Shown here in pieces: positions 55,958 to 64,000 of a stretch of DNA of 64,000 nucleotides. Numbering within the stretch: the first letter of the stretch is position 1; each line of letters opens with the position of its first letter. The position numbers were made by a program, and so were the translations under genes. A model generated the notes under the pieces. The model was given only the letters and a program-made list of their open reading frames with translations. It had not been told where the DNA came from and made no database searches. Source of the stretch: Stenotrophomonas maltophilia (GTDB lineage: Bacteria; Pseudomonadota; Gammaproteobacteria; Xanthomonadales; Xanthomonadaceae); contig WNDS01000007.1 in NCBI GenBank assembly GCA_009912235.1, forward strand, positions 1 through 64,000. The letters run 5' to 3'.

Positions 55958-57795
55958 TCAGACCACGCGCAGCATCGGCACGTGCCCGCCCTGCGCCGCG
56001 CCCACTCGGAACGCGGCCACGGTGTCGAGCAGCTGGTTGGACTGTTCTTCCATGCTGCGCGCCGCCGCCGAAGCCTCTTCCACCAGCGCGGCATTCTGCT
56101 GCGTGCCCTGGTCGATCACATCCACCGCCAGGTTCATCTGCTGGAAGTCGTCACTCTGCTGCTGCGCGGCCGCGCTAATCTCGTTGACCAGATCGCTGAC
56201 CCGCTTCACGTTGACCACGATCTCATCCATGGTGCGGCCGGCGCTCTCGACCTGGCCGGTACCGGTGCCGACCCGCTCGACCGAATCGCTGATGAGCTGC
56301 TTGATCTCCTTGGCCGCGCTGGCCGAGCGCTGCGACAGCGAGCGGATCTCGCCTGCCACCACCGCAAAGCCATGCCCGTGCTCGCCCGCGCGGGCCGCTT
56401 CCACGGCCGCATTGAGCGCCAGGATGTTGGTCTGGAACGCGATGCCGTCGATCACGCCGATGATGTCGACGATGCGCCGCGAGGATGCGTTGATCAGCGC
56501 CATCGTCGCCACCACCTCGTGCACCACCTGCCCGCCCTGCGCCGCCACGTCCACCGCGCCGCTGGCCAGCGCACTGGCCTGGCGCGCGTTGTGCGCGGTC
56601 TGCTGCACGGTGCTGGCCAGGCCCTTCATCGACACGGCGGTTTCTTCCGGCGTGGTGGCCTGCTGCTCGGTGCGCTGGGACAGATCCGAATTGCCCTGCG
56701 CGATTTCGCTGGCGCCCACCGCGATGGTATCGGCGGTGAACTTGATCTGGTCGATGATGGTGGACATCGCCGCCACCAGCGCGTTGATGCCTTCGCACAG
56801 TTCGGCAATCGGCCCCTGCTTGTCCTCGGTGGACACGTGGCGGGTCAGATCGCCGGCCTGTGCGGCGGCCACCACCGCGCGGGTGTCGGCCACCGCCTGT
56901 TCCATCGCATGCGCATCGCGCACCTGCGCGGTGACATCGGTTGCGTACTTGACCACCTTGAACGGCCGGCCGTTCATGTCCAGGATCGGGTTGTACGAGG
57001 CCTGGATCCACACTTCGCGCCCGCCCTTGCCCAGCCGCCGGTACTGGCCGGCGTCATACTCGCCGCGGCCGAGTTTCTCCCAGAACCGGCGGTACTCTTC
57101 GCTCTGCCGGTAATCGGCATCCACGAACAGGCTGTGGTGCTTCCCGCGTACTTCCTCCAGCGTGTAGCCGGTGGTGGCCAGGAAGTTGTCGTTGGCCGAC
57201 AGGATGGTGCCGTGCAGGTCGAACTCGATGACCGCCTGCGATTTGTTGATGGCCGCCAGCTGCCCGGACACATCGGCGTCCTGCAGCATCTGCGCGGTGA
57301 TGTCGGTAGCGAACTTCACCACCTTGCAGGGGCGGCCACTGGCATCGAGCACCGGGTTGTAGGAAGCCTGGATCCACAACTCGCGGCCACCCTTGCCCAG
57401 CCGCCGGTAGCGGCCGGCATCCAGTTCGCCGCGTGCCAGGCGCGCCCAGAACTCGCGGTAGTCCGCGCTCTGTGCCTGTGCCGGTTCGACGAACAGCGAA
57501 TGGTGGCGGCCCTGGATTTCCTCCAGCGTATAGCCCACCGCCTGCAGGAAATTGGCGTTGGCGGTGAGGATGATGCCCTGCAGGTCGAATTCGATGACGG
57601 CCTGCACGCGGTGCAGTGCCTGCACCTGCGCTTCGAGATCGGCTAGCCGCCGTTGCGCGGCGGCAGCAGCGTCGCCATTGCGCCGGAACACCAGTTGCCC
57701 GACAACAGTTGCCCGACAACGTTGCGCAGCTGCGCCCAGGAAGACGGCGGCGGTGTGGGCGCCTGTGCGGGCGCATGCGTTGCGGAAGTCAGCAT
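55958..57795 (-). pseudogene. Soluble PAS-PAS methyl-accepting chemotaxis protein, start disrupted by a 14-bp duplication
   Basis: Cytoplasmic chemoreceptor with no membrane helices. Two nearly repeated PAS domains (each [22 protein letters not shown] ... [17 protein letters not shown]) precede a signalling domain of about 260 residues with the hairpin tip [31 protein letters not shown]. The natural start seems to be ATG 57795, after [42 protein letters not shown], then [10 protein letters not shown] once the second copy of a 14-bp tandem repeat (57692-57719) is removed. Without that block the span is exactly 608 codons. Otherwise translation must begin at a poor upstream start. It may sense redox or heme through PAS. 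Confidence 0.8.
57692..57719. repeat. 14-bp tandem duplication inside the chemoreceptor gene
   Basis: CAGTTGCCCGACAA occurs twice in direct succession. Since 14 is not a multiple of three, it shifts the reading frame near the start of the chemoreceptor. Confidence 0.85.
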
Positions 57796-57932
57796 CCTCT
57801 GTTCCTCGGGGTCCAGTGAGCGGATGGCGACGCCACGGGCACGATGCCCGGTGATCGATCACCACATTGGCGCGGGACTACGACGACGACGAGCTGCGTC
57901 GCTCCTTGCGGTCTGCATGATGCAATCCCCGT

Positions 57933-57971
57933 TCCATCGGGAATGTCCATCGGGAATGTCCATCGGGCATC
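57933..57971. repeat. Three tandem copies of a 13-bp unit (TCCATCGGGAATG)
   Basis: Two exact copies followed by one with two changes (TCCATCGGGCATC). Such units may form a cluster of regulator sites or be a slippage product. Confidence 0.75.
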
Positions 57972-58104
57972 TTGAGCTACGGCACGGTGCCAGCCGGCTC
58001 CACGGTGGATATCGGCCGACCTGCAGCGCGACTTGAGGCAGTGGCCGCGTGAAGACCGTGAAATGGCTGAGTGATTCAGTGTCATCACGGCCGCGTGCAG
58101 GCCG

Positions 58105-58121
58105 CGTCAACACCGTTGACG
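58105..58121. promoter_or_regulatory. Palindrome CGTCAACACCGTTGACG
   Basis: 7-bp perfect arms around a three-base centre, about 135 bp before the DUF5694 gene. It resembles a TetR- or MarR-type operator; the regulator is not known. Confidence 0.45.
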
Positions 58122-58257
58122 ACGTCGCGCGGGGCACTGCCGATGCAGCAACGCGCCAAAAGGTTGCAATGACCAACGGGCGATGGCCGCGCCTGCCATC
58201 GGTGCCAGCATGCCTTCACACCGCGTGCGGCAGGCCGCACGCCCGAAGGAGCACTTG

Positions 58258-59343
58258 ATGAGGCGATGGATGATGCAGGCAGCAGCATGGGCGATGGGCG
58301 CAAGCCTGGCCGCCACGGTACTGGCACAGGGCTACCGCCCTGCGTTCCGGCCCGAGCAGTTGAAGGGGCCGCCGGTGGGTGCGCCCAACCAGGTGCTGGT
58401 GCTGGACTCACCGCATCTGTCGGCACTGCCGGACAGCTTCCAGCCGGCGCTGCTGGAACCGCTGCTGCAGCGTCTGCAGGCGTGGCAGCCGCAGGCCATC
58501 GCCATCGAGAACCTGTCCGGTCTGCAGTGCGGCAGCCTGCGCCGCTACCCCTCGCGCTATGCCTCGTCCATTGACGATTACTGCAGCGATCCCGCCGCGG
58601 CGGCCGCCGCCACCGGGCTGGATGTGCCCGCCGCCAATGCCGAGGTGGAGCGCCGCCTGGCAGCGTGGCCCGCGCAGCCCAGTGCGGGCCAGCGTCGCCA
58701 GCTGGCCGCATTGCTGCTGGCCGCCGGCGAACCGGCCTCGGCACTGGTGCAGTGGCTGCGGCTGCTCGAGGAAGAACGCGTGGCCGGCGATGGGCTGACC
58801 GAGGTGCTGGCCGCGCAGCTGCGCGGCCGCCAGGCACGCCGCAACGAAACCGACCAGGTTGCCGCCGTGCTGGCCGCACGCCTGGGGCTGGAGCGCCTGT
58901 GGAGCGTGGATGACCACAGCGCCGACAGCGACTACCCGGATACCGAGGCGTGGCGCGAAGCGGTCACCAAAGCCTGGGACAACCCCTACGCCAAGGCCCG
59001 GCGCGCCCGCGACACGCAGCTGATGCAGGGCCTGGACCGCAGCGACGGAGTGCTGGCGCTGTACCGCGCCTACAACGACCCGGCGTGGCCGATGCTGGCC
59101 TACCAGGCCGACTTCGGCGCGGCGCTGGTGGAACCCTCGGCGCAGTCGATCGGACGCCTGTACGTGGGTTACTGGGAAACGCGCAACCTGCGCATGGTGG
59201 CCAACGTCCGTGACGTGCTGGCGCAGCGCCCGGGCATGCGCATGCTGGCCATCGTCGGTGCCTCACACAAGGGCTACTACGATGCCTACCTCAACCTGAT
59301 GCACGACGTGCAGCTGGTGGATGCACAGGCCGTGCTGCGCTGA
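58258..59343 (+). CDS. Exported DUF5694-family protein
   Basis: Protein of 361 residues with a signal peptide (AAAWAMGASLAATVLAQ). ATG 58258 follows AAGGAG. The body resembles DUF5694, a relative of the Tiki/ChaN/TraB fold: NQVLVLDSPHLSALP at the start, QAIAIENLSGLQCG, VGYWETRNLRMVANVRDVLAQRPGMRMLAIVGASHKGYYDAYL at the end, with the conserved Glu, Arg-Asn and His. Enzymatic role not established. A helical region with an unusual alanine-rich stretch lies between. Confidence 0.75.
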   Translation: MRRWMMQAAAWAMGASLAATVLAQGYRPAFRPEQLKGPPVGAPNQVLVLDSPHLSALPDSFQPALLEPLLQRLQAWQPQAIAIENLSGLQCGSLRRYPSRYASSIDDYCSDPAAAAAATGLDVPAANAEVERRLAAWPAQPSAGQRRQLAALLLAAGEPASALVQWLRLLEEERVAGDGLTEVLAAQLRGRQARRNETDQVAAVLAARLGLERLWSVDDHSADSDYPDTEAWREAVTKAWDNPYAKARRARDTQLMQGLDRSDGVLALYRAYNDPAWPMLAYQADFGAALVEPSAQSIGRLYVGYWETRNLRMVANVRDVLAQRPGMRMLAIVGASHKGYYDAYLNLMHDVQLVDAQAVLR

Positions 59344-59366
59344 GTGCGCATGCAGCGCCTGCACCG

Positions 59367-59750
59367 CTAGCCGAAGGTCTTCACCATCAGCGCGGGCGCA
59401 ACGAACACCCTCAGCCCGTGGTCCAACGGCTGCTGCATGTCATAACAGCGCGCATGCGGCCAGGCGCCGGTGCCGCCGATCTCCACGAATTCGGCGCCGG
59501 CGTTGCGCACGACGCGGGCGCCCGGGCTCTGGCCGATCCAGCCCTCGAACACCGGCTCGCCCTGCCCGGCGGCGAACAGCTGCACGCACGCATCGCCGGT
59601 CAGCACGTTGAAGCCCAGCTGCAGCTTCAGGCCGCCCTGGGCGTGCACGAGCTGCACGTCGATGCCGTCCGATGTGCCCACCACCGGTGCGACGCCGAAC
59701 AGTTCAACAATGGCGGTTTCATCCCAGGCAAACATCGGTGATCTGTCCAT
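59367..59750 (-). CDS. Conserved-looking hypothetical protein
   Basis: Protein of about 127 residues, soluble, beta-rich (IVELFGVAPVVGTSDGIDVQLVHAQGGLKLQLGFNVLTGDACVQLF and GARVVRNAGAEFVEIGG). I do not recognise a family. The start may be ATG 59750 or ATG 59735; the shorter has the better sequence. It is convergent with the DUF5694 gene, with 23 bases between. Confidence 0.55.
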   Translation of the reverse strand: MDRSPMFAWDETAIVELFGVAPVVGTSDGIDVQLVHAQGGLKLQLGFNVLTGDACVQLFAAGQGEPVFEGWIGQSPGARVVRNAGAEFVEIGGTGAWPHARCYDMQQPLDHGLRVFVAPALMVKTFG

Positions 59751-59824
59751 GGCTGACGTCGGGCCTGCACGACGGCTCTGCATGCTCGCCGTCGAACGCA
59801 CTTCATTCTATCCACATGCACCAC

Positions 59825-60052
59825 TCACCGCGGCCGCCGCCCGCTGCGCCACAGCAGGACACTGGCGGCCACGATGCAGACCAGGGTGACCAGCAGGGCG
59901 CTGGCCACGCCCCAGCGCAGCACCGGGACCAGCGACTGCGCCAGCGGATCGGGCCGCAGCTGCTCCAGCCGCAGGCCGGCGGCCAGCGCCAGCAGCCAAC
60001 CGATGCAGGCCGGCGCGTAGGCGCCGACGACGTGAGTGTTCCAACGGCTCAT
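59825..60052 (-). CDS. Small inner-membrane protein
   Basis: Protein of 75 residues with two membrane helices (AYAPACIGWLLALAAGLRL and WGVASALLVTLVCIVAASVLLW). Function unknown. ATG 60052 is preceded by CAGGAACC. Confidence 0.55.
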   Translation of the reverse strand: MSRWNTHVVGAYAPACIGWLLALAAGLRLEQLRPDPLAQSLVPVLRWGVASALLVTLVCIVAASVLLWRSGRRPR

Positions 60053-60136
60053 GGCAGGTTCCTGCGTAGGTGATGATGGGGCGATTGTTCCGCCCCGCCC
60101 TCTCACAGGTTGAGACCGCCAGCGGCCTGCCCGGCA

Positions 60137-61567
60137 TCAACCGGGCGGGCGCGCTGCCGGCGACCAGCCACCGCCCAGCGCGGCCATCAGCGAAGCACTG
60201 GCCTGCAGCTGCCGGCTCAGGATGTCCTGCAGGCCCAGCTGCGCCTGGCGGGCATCGTTCTGGGCGCTGACCACGTCCAGGTAGCTGACCGCACCACCGG
60301 CGTAACGGTCGCGCGCGATCTGCTCGGCACGCGTGGCCGCATCCACCGCGTCTTCCTCATGCCCGCGCTGCGCGGCCAGCTGCTGCAGCTGGCTCAGCTG
60401 GTCCTCGACCTGGCGGATCGCGGCCAGCACCGTCAGCCGGTACTGCGCCGAGGCCGCATCGAACTCGGCATAGGCCTGCGCCTTGGCCGCACGCCGGCGG
60501 CCACCATCGAACACAGGCAACGCAGCCAGCGGGCCCAGCGCCCACACCCGGTTGCCGGCATCCAGCAGCGCGCTGCTGCCGGCGGTCTGCCCGCCCAGCA
60601 GGCCGGTCAGACTGAGCTGTGGGAACCAGGCGGCGCGCGCCACGCCGATGCCGGCATTGGCGGCGAACACCCGGCGCTCGGCAGCGGCGATGTCCGGCCG
60701 GTGCTGCAGCAGCGTGCTGGGCAGTTCGGCCGGCACCGCCGGCAGCGCGGGCACGTGGGGGCCGGCCGCCAGCGCAAAACCACTGGCCGGCGCACCCACC
60801 AGTTCGGCGATGGCATGGCGCAGCAGTGCATGGCGGGCATCGAGTGCGTCCAGGTCGGCCTGCGCACTGGCCAGCTGGTGGCGCGCGCGGGCCACGTCCA
60901 GTTCCGAGGCGATCTCGCCACGGTAGCGGTCTTCGGTCAGCGCCAGCGCCTGGTGGTAATCGTCGATGCTGTCATGCAGGATGGTCTGCTGCGCCTCGGC
61001 ACCGCGCAGCTGCAGGTACAGGCCGGCCAGCTGCTGGGACAGGCTCAGGCGTGCGGCGGCCAGGTCATCGGCGCTGGCTTCGGCCTGGGCGTGGCCGGCG
61101 GCTGATGCGTTGCGCAGGCGCCCCCACAGGTCCAGGTCGAAGGACAGCGAGAAGGAGGCGCTGTTGCTGTCATAAATGGCCGGCTGGGTGGCACTGCGAA
61201 GCGGCTTGTCGTCGGACTGGCGCTGGCGCAGCGGGCCGGTGCTGAAGCCGACCTGCGGCGCGCGCGCCGACGCGATCTGCCCGGCACTGGCGCGGGCGGC
61301 GTCATAGTGTGCCACGGCCAAGGCAATGCTCGGGTTGGCCTGGCGCAGCTGCTGCTGCAGCTGGTCGAGTACCGGGTCCTGGAACAGCTGCCACCAGTCC
61401 TGGGCCACGGCTTCGCCGCCGGCCGCATCGGCCGCATCGGCCGCCGGTGGCGTTTCATAGCGGGCCGGCAGGGCCACCGCGGGCACCTGGTAGGTGGGCG
61501 CCAGCGAGCAGCCCGCCAGCAGCAGCACCAACGCCGAGGCCAGGCCGGCGCACTCAACCGCGCGCAT
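60137..61567 (-). CDS. Outer-membrane factor of an RND efflux system (OprM/NodT family)
   Basis: Lipoprotein of 476 residues: lipobox LVLLLAGC, then two repeats of the TolC-like fold (ALAVAHYDAARASAGQIASARAPQVG and AAERRVFAANAGIGVARAAWFPQLSLTG). It forms the trimeric channel through which the adjacent pump expels drugs or metabolites. ATG 61567 lies within the last codons of the adaptor gene, so the three pump genes are one operon. Substrates cannot be predicted. Confidence 0.88.
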   Translation of the reverse strand: MRAVECAGLASALVLLLAGCSLAPTYQVPAVALPARYETPPAADAADAAGGEAVAQDWWQLFQDPVLDQLQQQLRQANPSIALAVAHYDAARASAGQIASARAPQVGFSTGPLRQRQSDDKPLRSATQPAIYDSNSASFSLSFDLDLWGRLRNASAAGHAQAEASADDLAAARLSLSQQLAGLYLQLRGAEAQQTILHDSIDDYHQALALTEDRYRGEIASELDVARARHQLASAQADLDALDARHALLRHAIAELVGAPASGFALAAGPHVPALPAVPAELPSTLLQHRPDIAAAERRVFAANAGIGVARAAWFPQLSLTGLLGGQTAGSSALLDAGNRVWALGPLAALPVFDGGRRRAAKAQAYAEFDAASAQYRLTVLAAIRQVEDQLSQLQQLAAQRGHEEDAVDAATRAEQIARDRYAGGAVSYLDVVSAQNDARQAQLGLQDILSRQLQASASLMAALGGGWSPAARPPG

Positions 61568-62717
61568 GTGGCGGCTCCTGTTCGCCGGCCACCACGCGCA
61601 CGTGGTCGCCTTCGCGCAGTGCATCGGGCGGATTCGGAATGACCCGATCACCGGCGTGCAGGCCGTGGTCGATGCGCAGCGTGCTGCCCAGATCGCTGGC
61701 GATGTGGATCGCGCGCAGGTGGGCCACGCCCTTGTCATCCACCACGGCCACCTGGGCGCCCTTGGCGCGGAAGATCAGCACCTCGGCGGGCACGCTCACG
61801 CCGTCACCGCCGGCCTTCTGCGGCAGCGTCACTTCGGCATAGCTGCCCGGCAGCAGTGCGCCATCGGCGTTGTCCACCACGAACTGCGCCAGCAGCGTGC
61901 CGGAGCTGCGGTCGATGGCGCTGGAATCGCCCTGCAGGGTGGCGGTGAAATGGCGGCCAGCCTGGCCCGGCACCTGCAGCGTGGCCTGCAGCCCCGGCTG
62001 GATGCTGGCCGCGCTGTTCTGCGGCACCGGCACCATCAGGCGCAGGCGGCGCGTATCGGCCACGTCGAACAGCTCCTTGCCGGCATCGTCGGCGCGCACC
62101 AGCTGGCCCACGTCGGTAAGACGGGCGGTCACGGTGCCATCGAACGGCGCGCGCAGCGTGCGGTAACGGCCCAGTTCCTGCAGCCGCGCGTAGTCGGCCT
62201 GCGCCGCTTCCACATTGGCCTGCGCAGCCAGCGCGTTGGCGTGCTTCTCATCGGCTTCCTGGCGCGAAACCGAATGGCTGGCCAGCATGCCGCTCCAGCG
62301 TTCGGCACTGACCTGGGCCAGCTTGGCATCGGCCTGCGCCTGCAGCAGGTGGGCGTGCGCCTGGGCGATCTGCTGGTCCAGTTCCGGGCTGTCGATCACG
62401 CCCAGCACCTGCCCGGCCTTCACTGCCTGGCCGATGTCGGCGCTCCAGGATTTCAGGTAGCCGCCCACGCGCGCGTGGATCGGGGCTTCGGTCCAGGCCA
62501 GCAGGTGCGCCGGCAGGGTCATGCTGCCGCCATCGCCCTGCGCCGTGGCGGTGACCACCTGTACGTTGGGCACGGCCTGGCGCTCGGTCCACTCGACCAC
62601 CGCGTGCGCCTGCTGTGCACGCAGGGCCAGCGCACCGGCAACCAGCGCCACCGCGATGGCGGCGCCCAGGACAAGACGGCGGCGCAGCCGGGGCTGCGGC
62701 AGGGTGGGGTCAGACAT
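61554..62717 (-). CDS. Membrane-fusion (adaptor) protein of an RND efflux system
   Basis: Periplasmic adaptor of 387 residues, anchored by one helix (RRLVLGAAIAVALVAGALAL). It has the lipoyl half-motif (HARVGGYLKSWSADIGQAVKAGQVLGVID), a long alpha-hairpin (LDQQIAQAHAHLLQAQADAKLAQ), and a beta-barrel (RTLRAPFDGTVTARLTDVGQLV). The start overlaps the end of the permease gene by eight bases. Gene order permease, adaptor, outer-membrane factor is less common than adaptor first. Confidence 0.88.
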   Translation of the reverse strand: MSDPTLPQPRLRRRLVLGAAIAVALVAGALALRAQQAHAVVEWTERQAVPNVQVVTATAQGDGGSMTLPAHLLAWTEAPIHARVGGYLKSWSADIGQAVKAGQVLGVIDSPELDQQIAQAHAHLLQAQADAKLAQVSAERWSGMLASHSVSRQEADEKHANALAAQANVEAAQADYARLQELGRYRTLRAPFDGTVTARLTDVGQLVRADDAGKELFDVADTRRLRLMVPVPQNSAASIQPGLQATLQVPGQAGRHFTATLQGDSSAIDRSSGTLLAQFVVDNADGALLPGSYAEVTLPQKAGGDGVSVPAEVLIFRAKGAQVAVVDDKGVAHLRAIHIASDLGSTLRIDHGLHAGDRVIPNPPDALREGDHVRVVAGEQEPPHARG

Positions 62718-64000
62718 GCAGGGGGTCTCCGGCGGGGGCGGTACGGGTCTTGCGGGAAGAATGGGCCAGCGCGAACACCACCGGCACGAACAGCAGCGTG
62801 GCGCAGGTGGCCAGCAGCAGGCCGCCGATGACCGCACGGCCCAGCGGCGCGTTCTGTTCGGTGGACAGCGCGGTCGGCAGCATGCCCAGGATCATCGCCA
62901 GCGCGGTCATGCAGACCGGGCGGAAGCGGGTGAAGCCGGCCTCCAGCGCGGCCTTGGCGGCATCGCCATGTTCGGCCAGGCGCTCGCGGCAGAAGCTGAC
63001 CACCAGGATCGAGTTGGCCGTGGCCACGCCCATGCACAGGATCGCGCCGGTCAATGCCGGCACCGACAGCGTGGTGTGGGTCAGGAACAGCATCCACACC
63101 ACCCCGGCCAGGCCGGCCGGCAGTGCGGTGATGATCACGAACGGGTCGGTCCAGGACTGGAAATTGATGACGATCAGCAGGTAGATCAGCACGATCGCGC
63201 CCAGCAGGCCGTAGCCCAGGCCGGTGAAGGCCACATGCAGCGCATCGATCTGCCCATGCAGGCCCGCCTCGGTGCCGCGCGGGCGCTGCGCGGCCATGCC
63301 GTCGATCACCTTCTGCACCTCGGCGGCCACGGCGCCCAGGTCGCGGCCCTGCACGCTGGCGTACAGGTCCAGCGTGGGCTGCACGTTGTAGTGGGTCACC
63401 ACCGCCGAACTGGCACCGCGCTGGATCTCGGCCAGCCCGCCCAGCACCTGCGGCGCACTGCCGGTGGCGCCGGTGACCGGCAGCGCCTGCAGTGCCGCCA
63501 GGCTGTCCATGCGGTACTGCGGCGTGGCCGCCACCACGTTGTAGGAGATGCCGTTCTTCGGGCTCAGCTAGAAGGTCGGCGCCACCTGGCTGCTGCCGGC
63601 CAGCGAGGCCACCATGCTGTTGGTCACATCGCGTTCGGTGATGCCCAGGCCGTTGGCCCGCAGGCGGTCCACGTCCACGCTCAGGGTCGGGTAGCCGTCC
63701 GGCTGCTGCAGGCGCAGATCCACCAGGCCCGGTACATGGCGCAGGCGCCGCAGCAGTTCCTGCGCGTAGACGCGGTTGCCGGCAGCATCCGGGCCGGCGA
63801 TGCGCACGTCCAGCGGTGCCGGTGCACCGAAGTTGAGGATCTGGCTGCTGGTATCGGCCGGCAGGAAGGCGAAGCTGGTGCCCGGGAACGCGCTGGGCAG
63901 CACTTCACGCAGGCGGCGCTGGTAGTCGGCGGCATCGCCGTGGCTCGGCTTCAGCGAGACCTGGATGTCGCCATCCTGCGGGCCGATGGTGCCGCTGGCA
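62710..64000 (-). pseudogene. RND efflux permease (C-terminal part), with an in-frame amber codon; continues beyond the window
   Basis: About the last 430 codons of an HAE1-type inner-membrane pump. The second porter region (SQILNFGAPAPLDVRIAGPD, DVDRLRANGLGITERDV) and the final membrane helices (YGLLGAIVLIYLLIVINFQSW, TGAILCMGVATANSILVVSF, ALAMILGMLPTALS) are present. TAG at 63568-63570 interrupts AGSSQVAPTF and LSPKNGISYNVVA, where TGG is usual; one G-to-A change explains it. No other damage is visible. The N-terminal part lies to the right of the window. Confidence 0.82.

Larger units (their letters stand above)
57796..58257. other. Intergenic region between chemoreceptor and DUF5694 gene
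   Basis: About 460 bp between divergent genes. It contains three 13-bp tandem repeats (57933-57971) and a 17-bp palindrome (58105-58121). No reading frame of good quality and no RNA gene were recognised. Confidence 0.55.

Overview
The window is high-GC gammaproteobacterial chromosome, most likely Stenotrophomonas (Xanthomonadaceae). Evidence: GTAG-headed palindromic SMAG-type repeats, singly or as inverted dimers, in at least five intergenic spaces; an imuA-imuB-dnaE2 cassette behind a TTAG-N6-TACT(A)-type LexA box; a secreted alpha-amino-acid ester hydrolase of the Xanthomonas type; and a generally GC-rich codon use. No phage, integrase, IS element or CRISPR array was seen.

Layout. 0-5 kb: end of a type VI secretion vgrG, a PoNe-like DNase effector, and two DUF1911 (PoNi-like) immunity genes separated by two unrecognised small genes. 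5-7.7 kb: small exported proteins, two with DxNxDG calcium-type loops, and an I78 inhibitor lipoprotein. 7.8-11.7 kb: lldR-lldD-dld lactate oxidation behind two LldR-type operators. 11.7-26 kb: metabolic genes with local regulators (MgtC-like protein, SDR, Old Yellow Enzyme, AraC, ester hydrolase, MFS/LysR, GH3 enzyme with an extra N-terminal domain, VOC protein, LysR, cyclase). 26-31.4 kb: SOS mutagenesis cassette. 32-35.2 kb: MocR regulator divergent from a YggS-type PLP protein, an amidotransferase and a small protein. 35.3-40.8 kb: iron/heme uptake locus (Fur box, ECF sigma, FecR, TonB receptor, ChaN, TonB). 40.8-46.4 kb: arginine-dependent acid resistance (DcaP porin, AdiC, AdiA). 46.4-49.3 kb: DsbG, TlpA and an AraC/GlxA regulator. 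49.5-52.6 kb: CueR-type regulator and copper P-type ATPase. 52.6-53.4 kb: a threefold tandem tRNA-Ala/tRNA-Glu array. 53.4-64 kb: SRAP protein, lone receiver, tRNA-Leu, acetyltransferases, a soluble PAS chemoreceptor, hypotheticals, and most of a tripartite RND efflux operon running off the right edge.

The most striking overall property is the number of damaged reading frames. Single in-frame stops sit in an SDR, an amidotransferase, an ECF sigma factor, a TonB receptor and an RND pump; each can be explained by one C-to-T or G-to-A change. Three frameshifts are 2-bp losses from CG runs (lldD, mocR, copA), three are +1 changes in C or G runs (cyclase, and the receptor twice), one is a lost T, and one is a 14-bp tandem duplication (chemoreceptor). 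Three further genes (MFS transporter, sigma factor, GNAT) appear to lack an internal block without loss of frame. Transitions plus repeat slippage are what a mismatch-repair-defective lineage produces, but uncorrected long-read consensus errors would look similar. The heme locus, with both sigma factor and receptor damaged, looks most like real decay.

No wholly new system is proven. The best candidates are the PoNe/PoNi island with its two unrecognised intervening genes, the GH3 protein with a degenerate phosphatase-like domain, the MocR-YggS-amidotransferase unit with a direct-repeat operator, and the tRNA array whose later copies change near-invariant T-arm bases.
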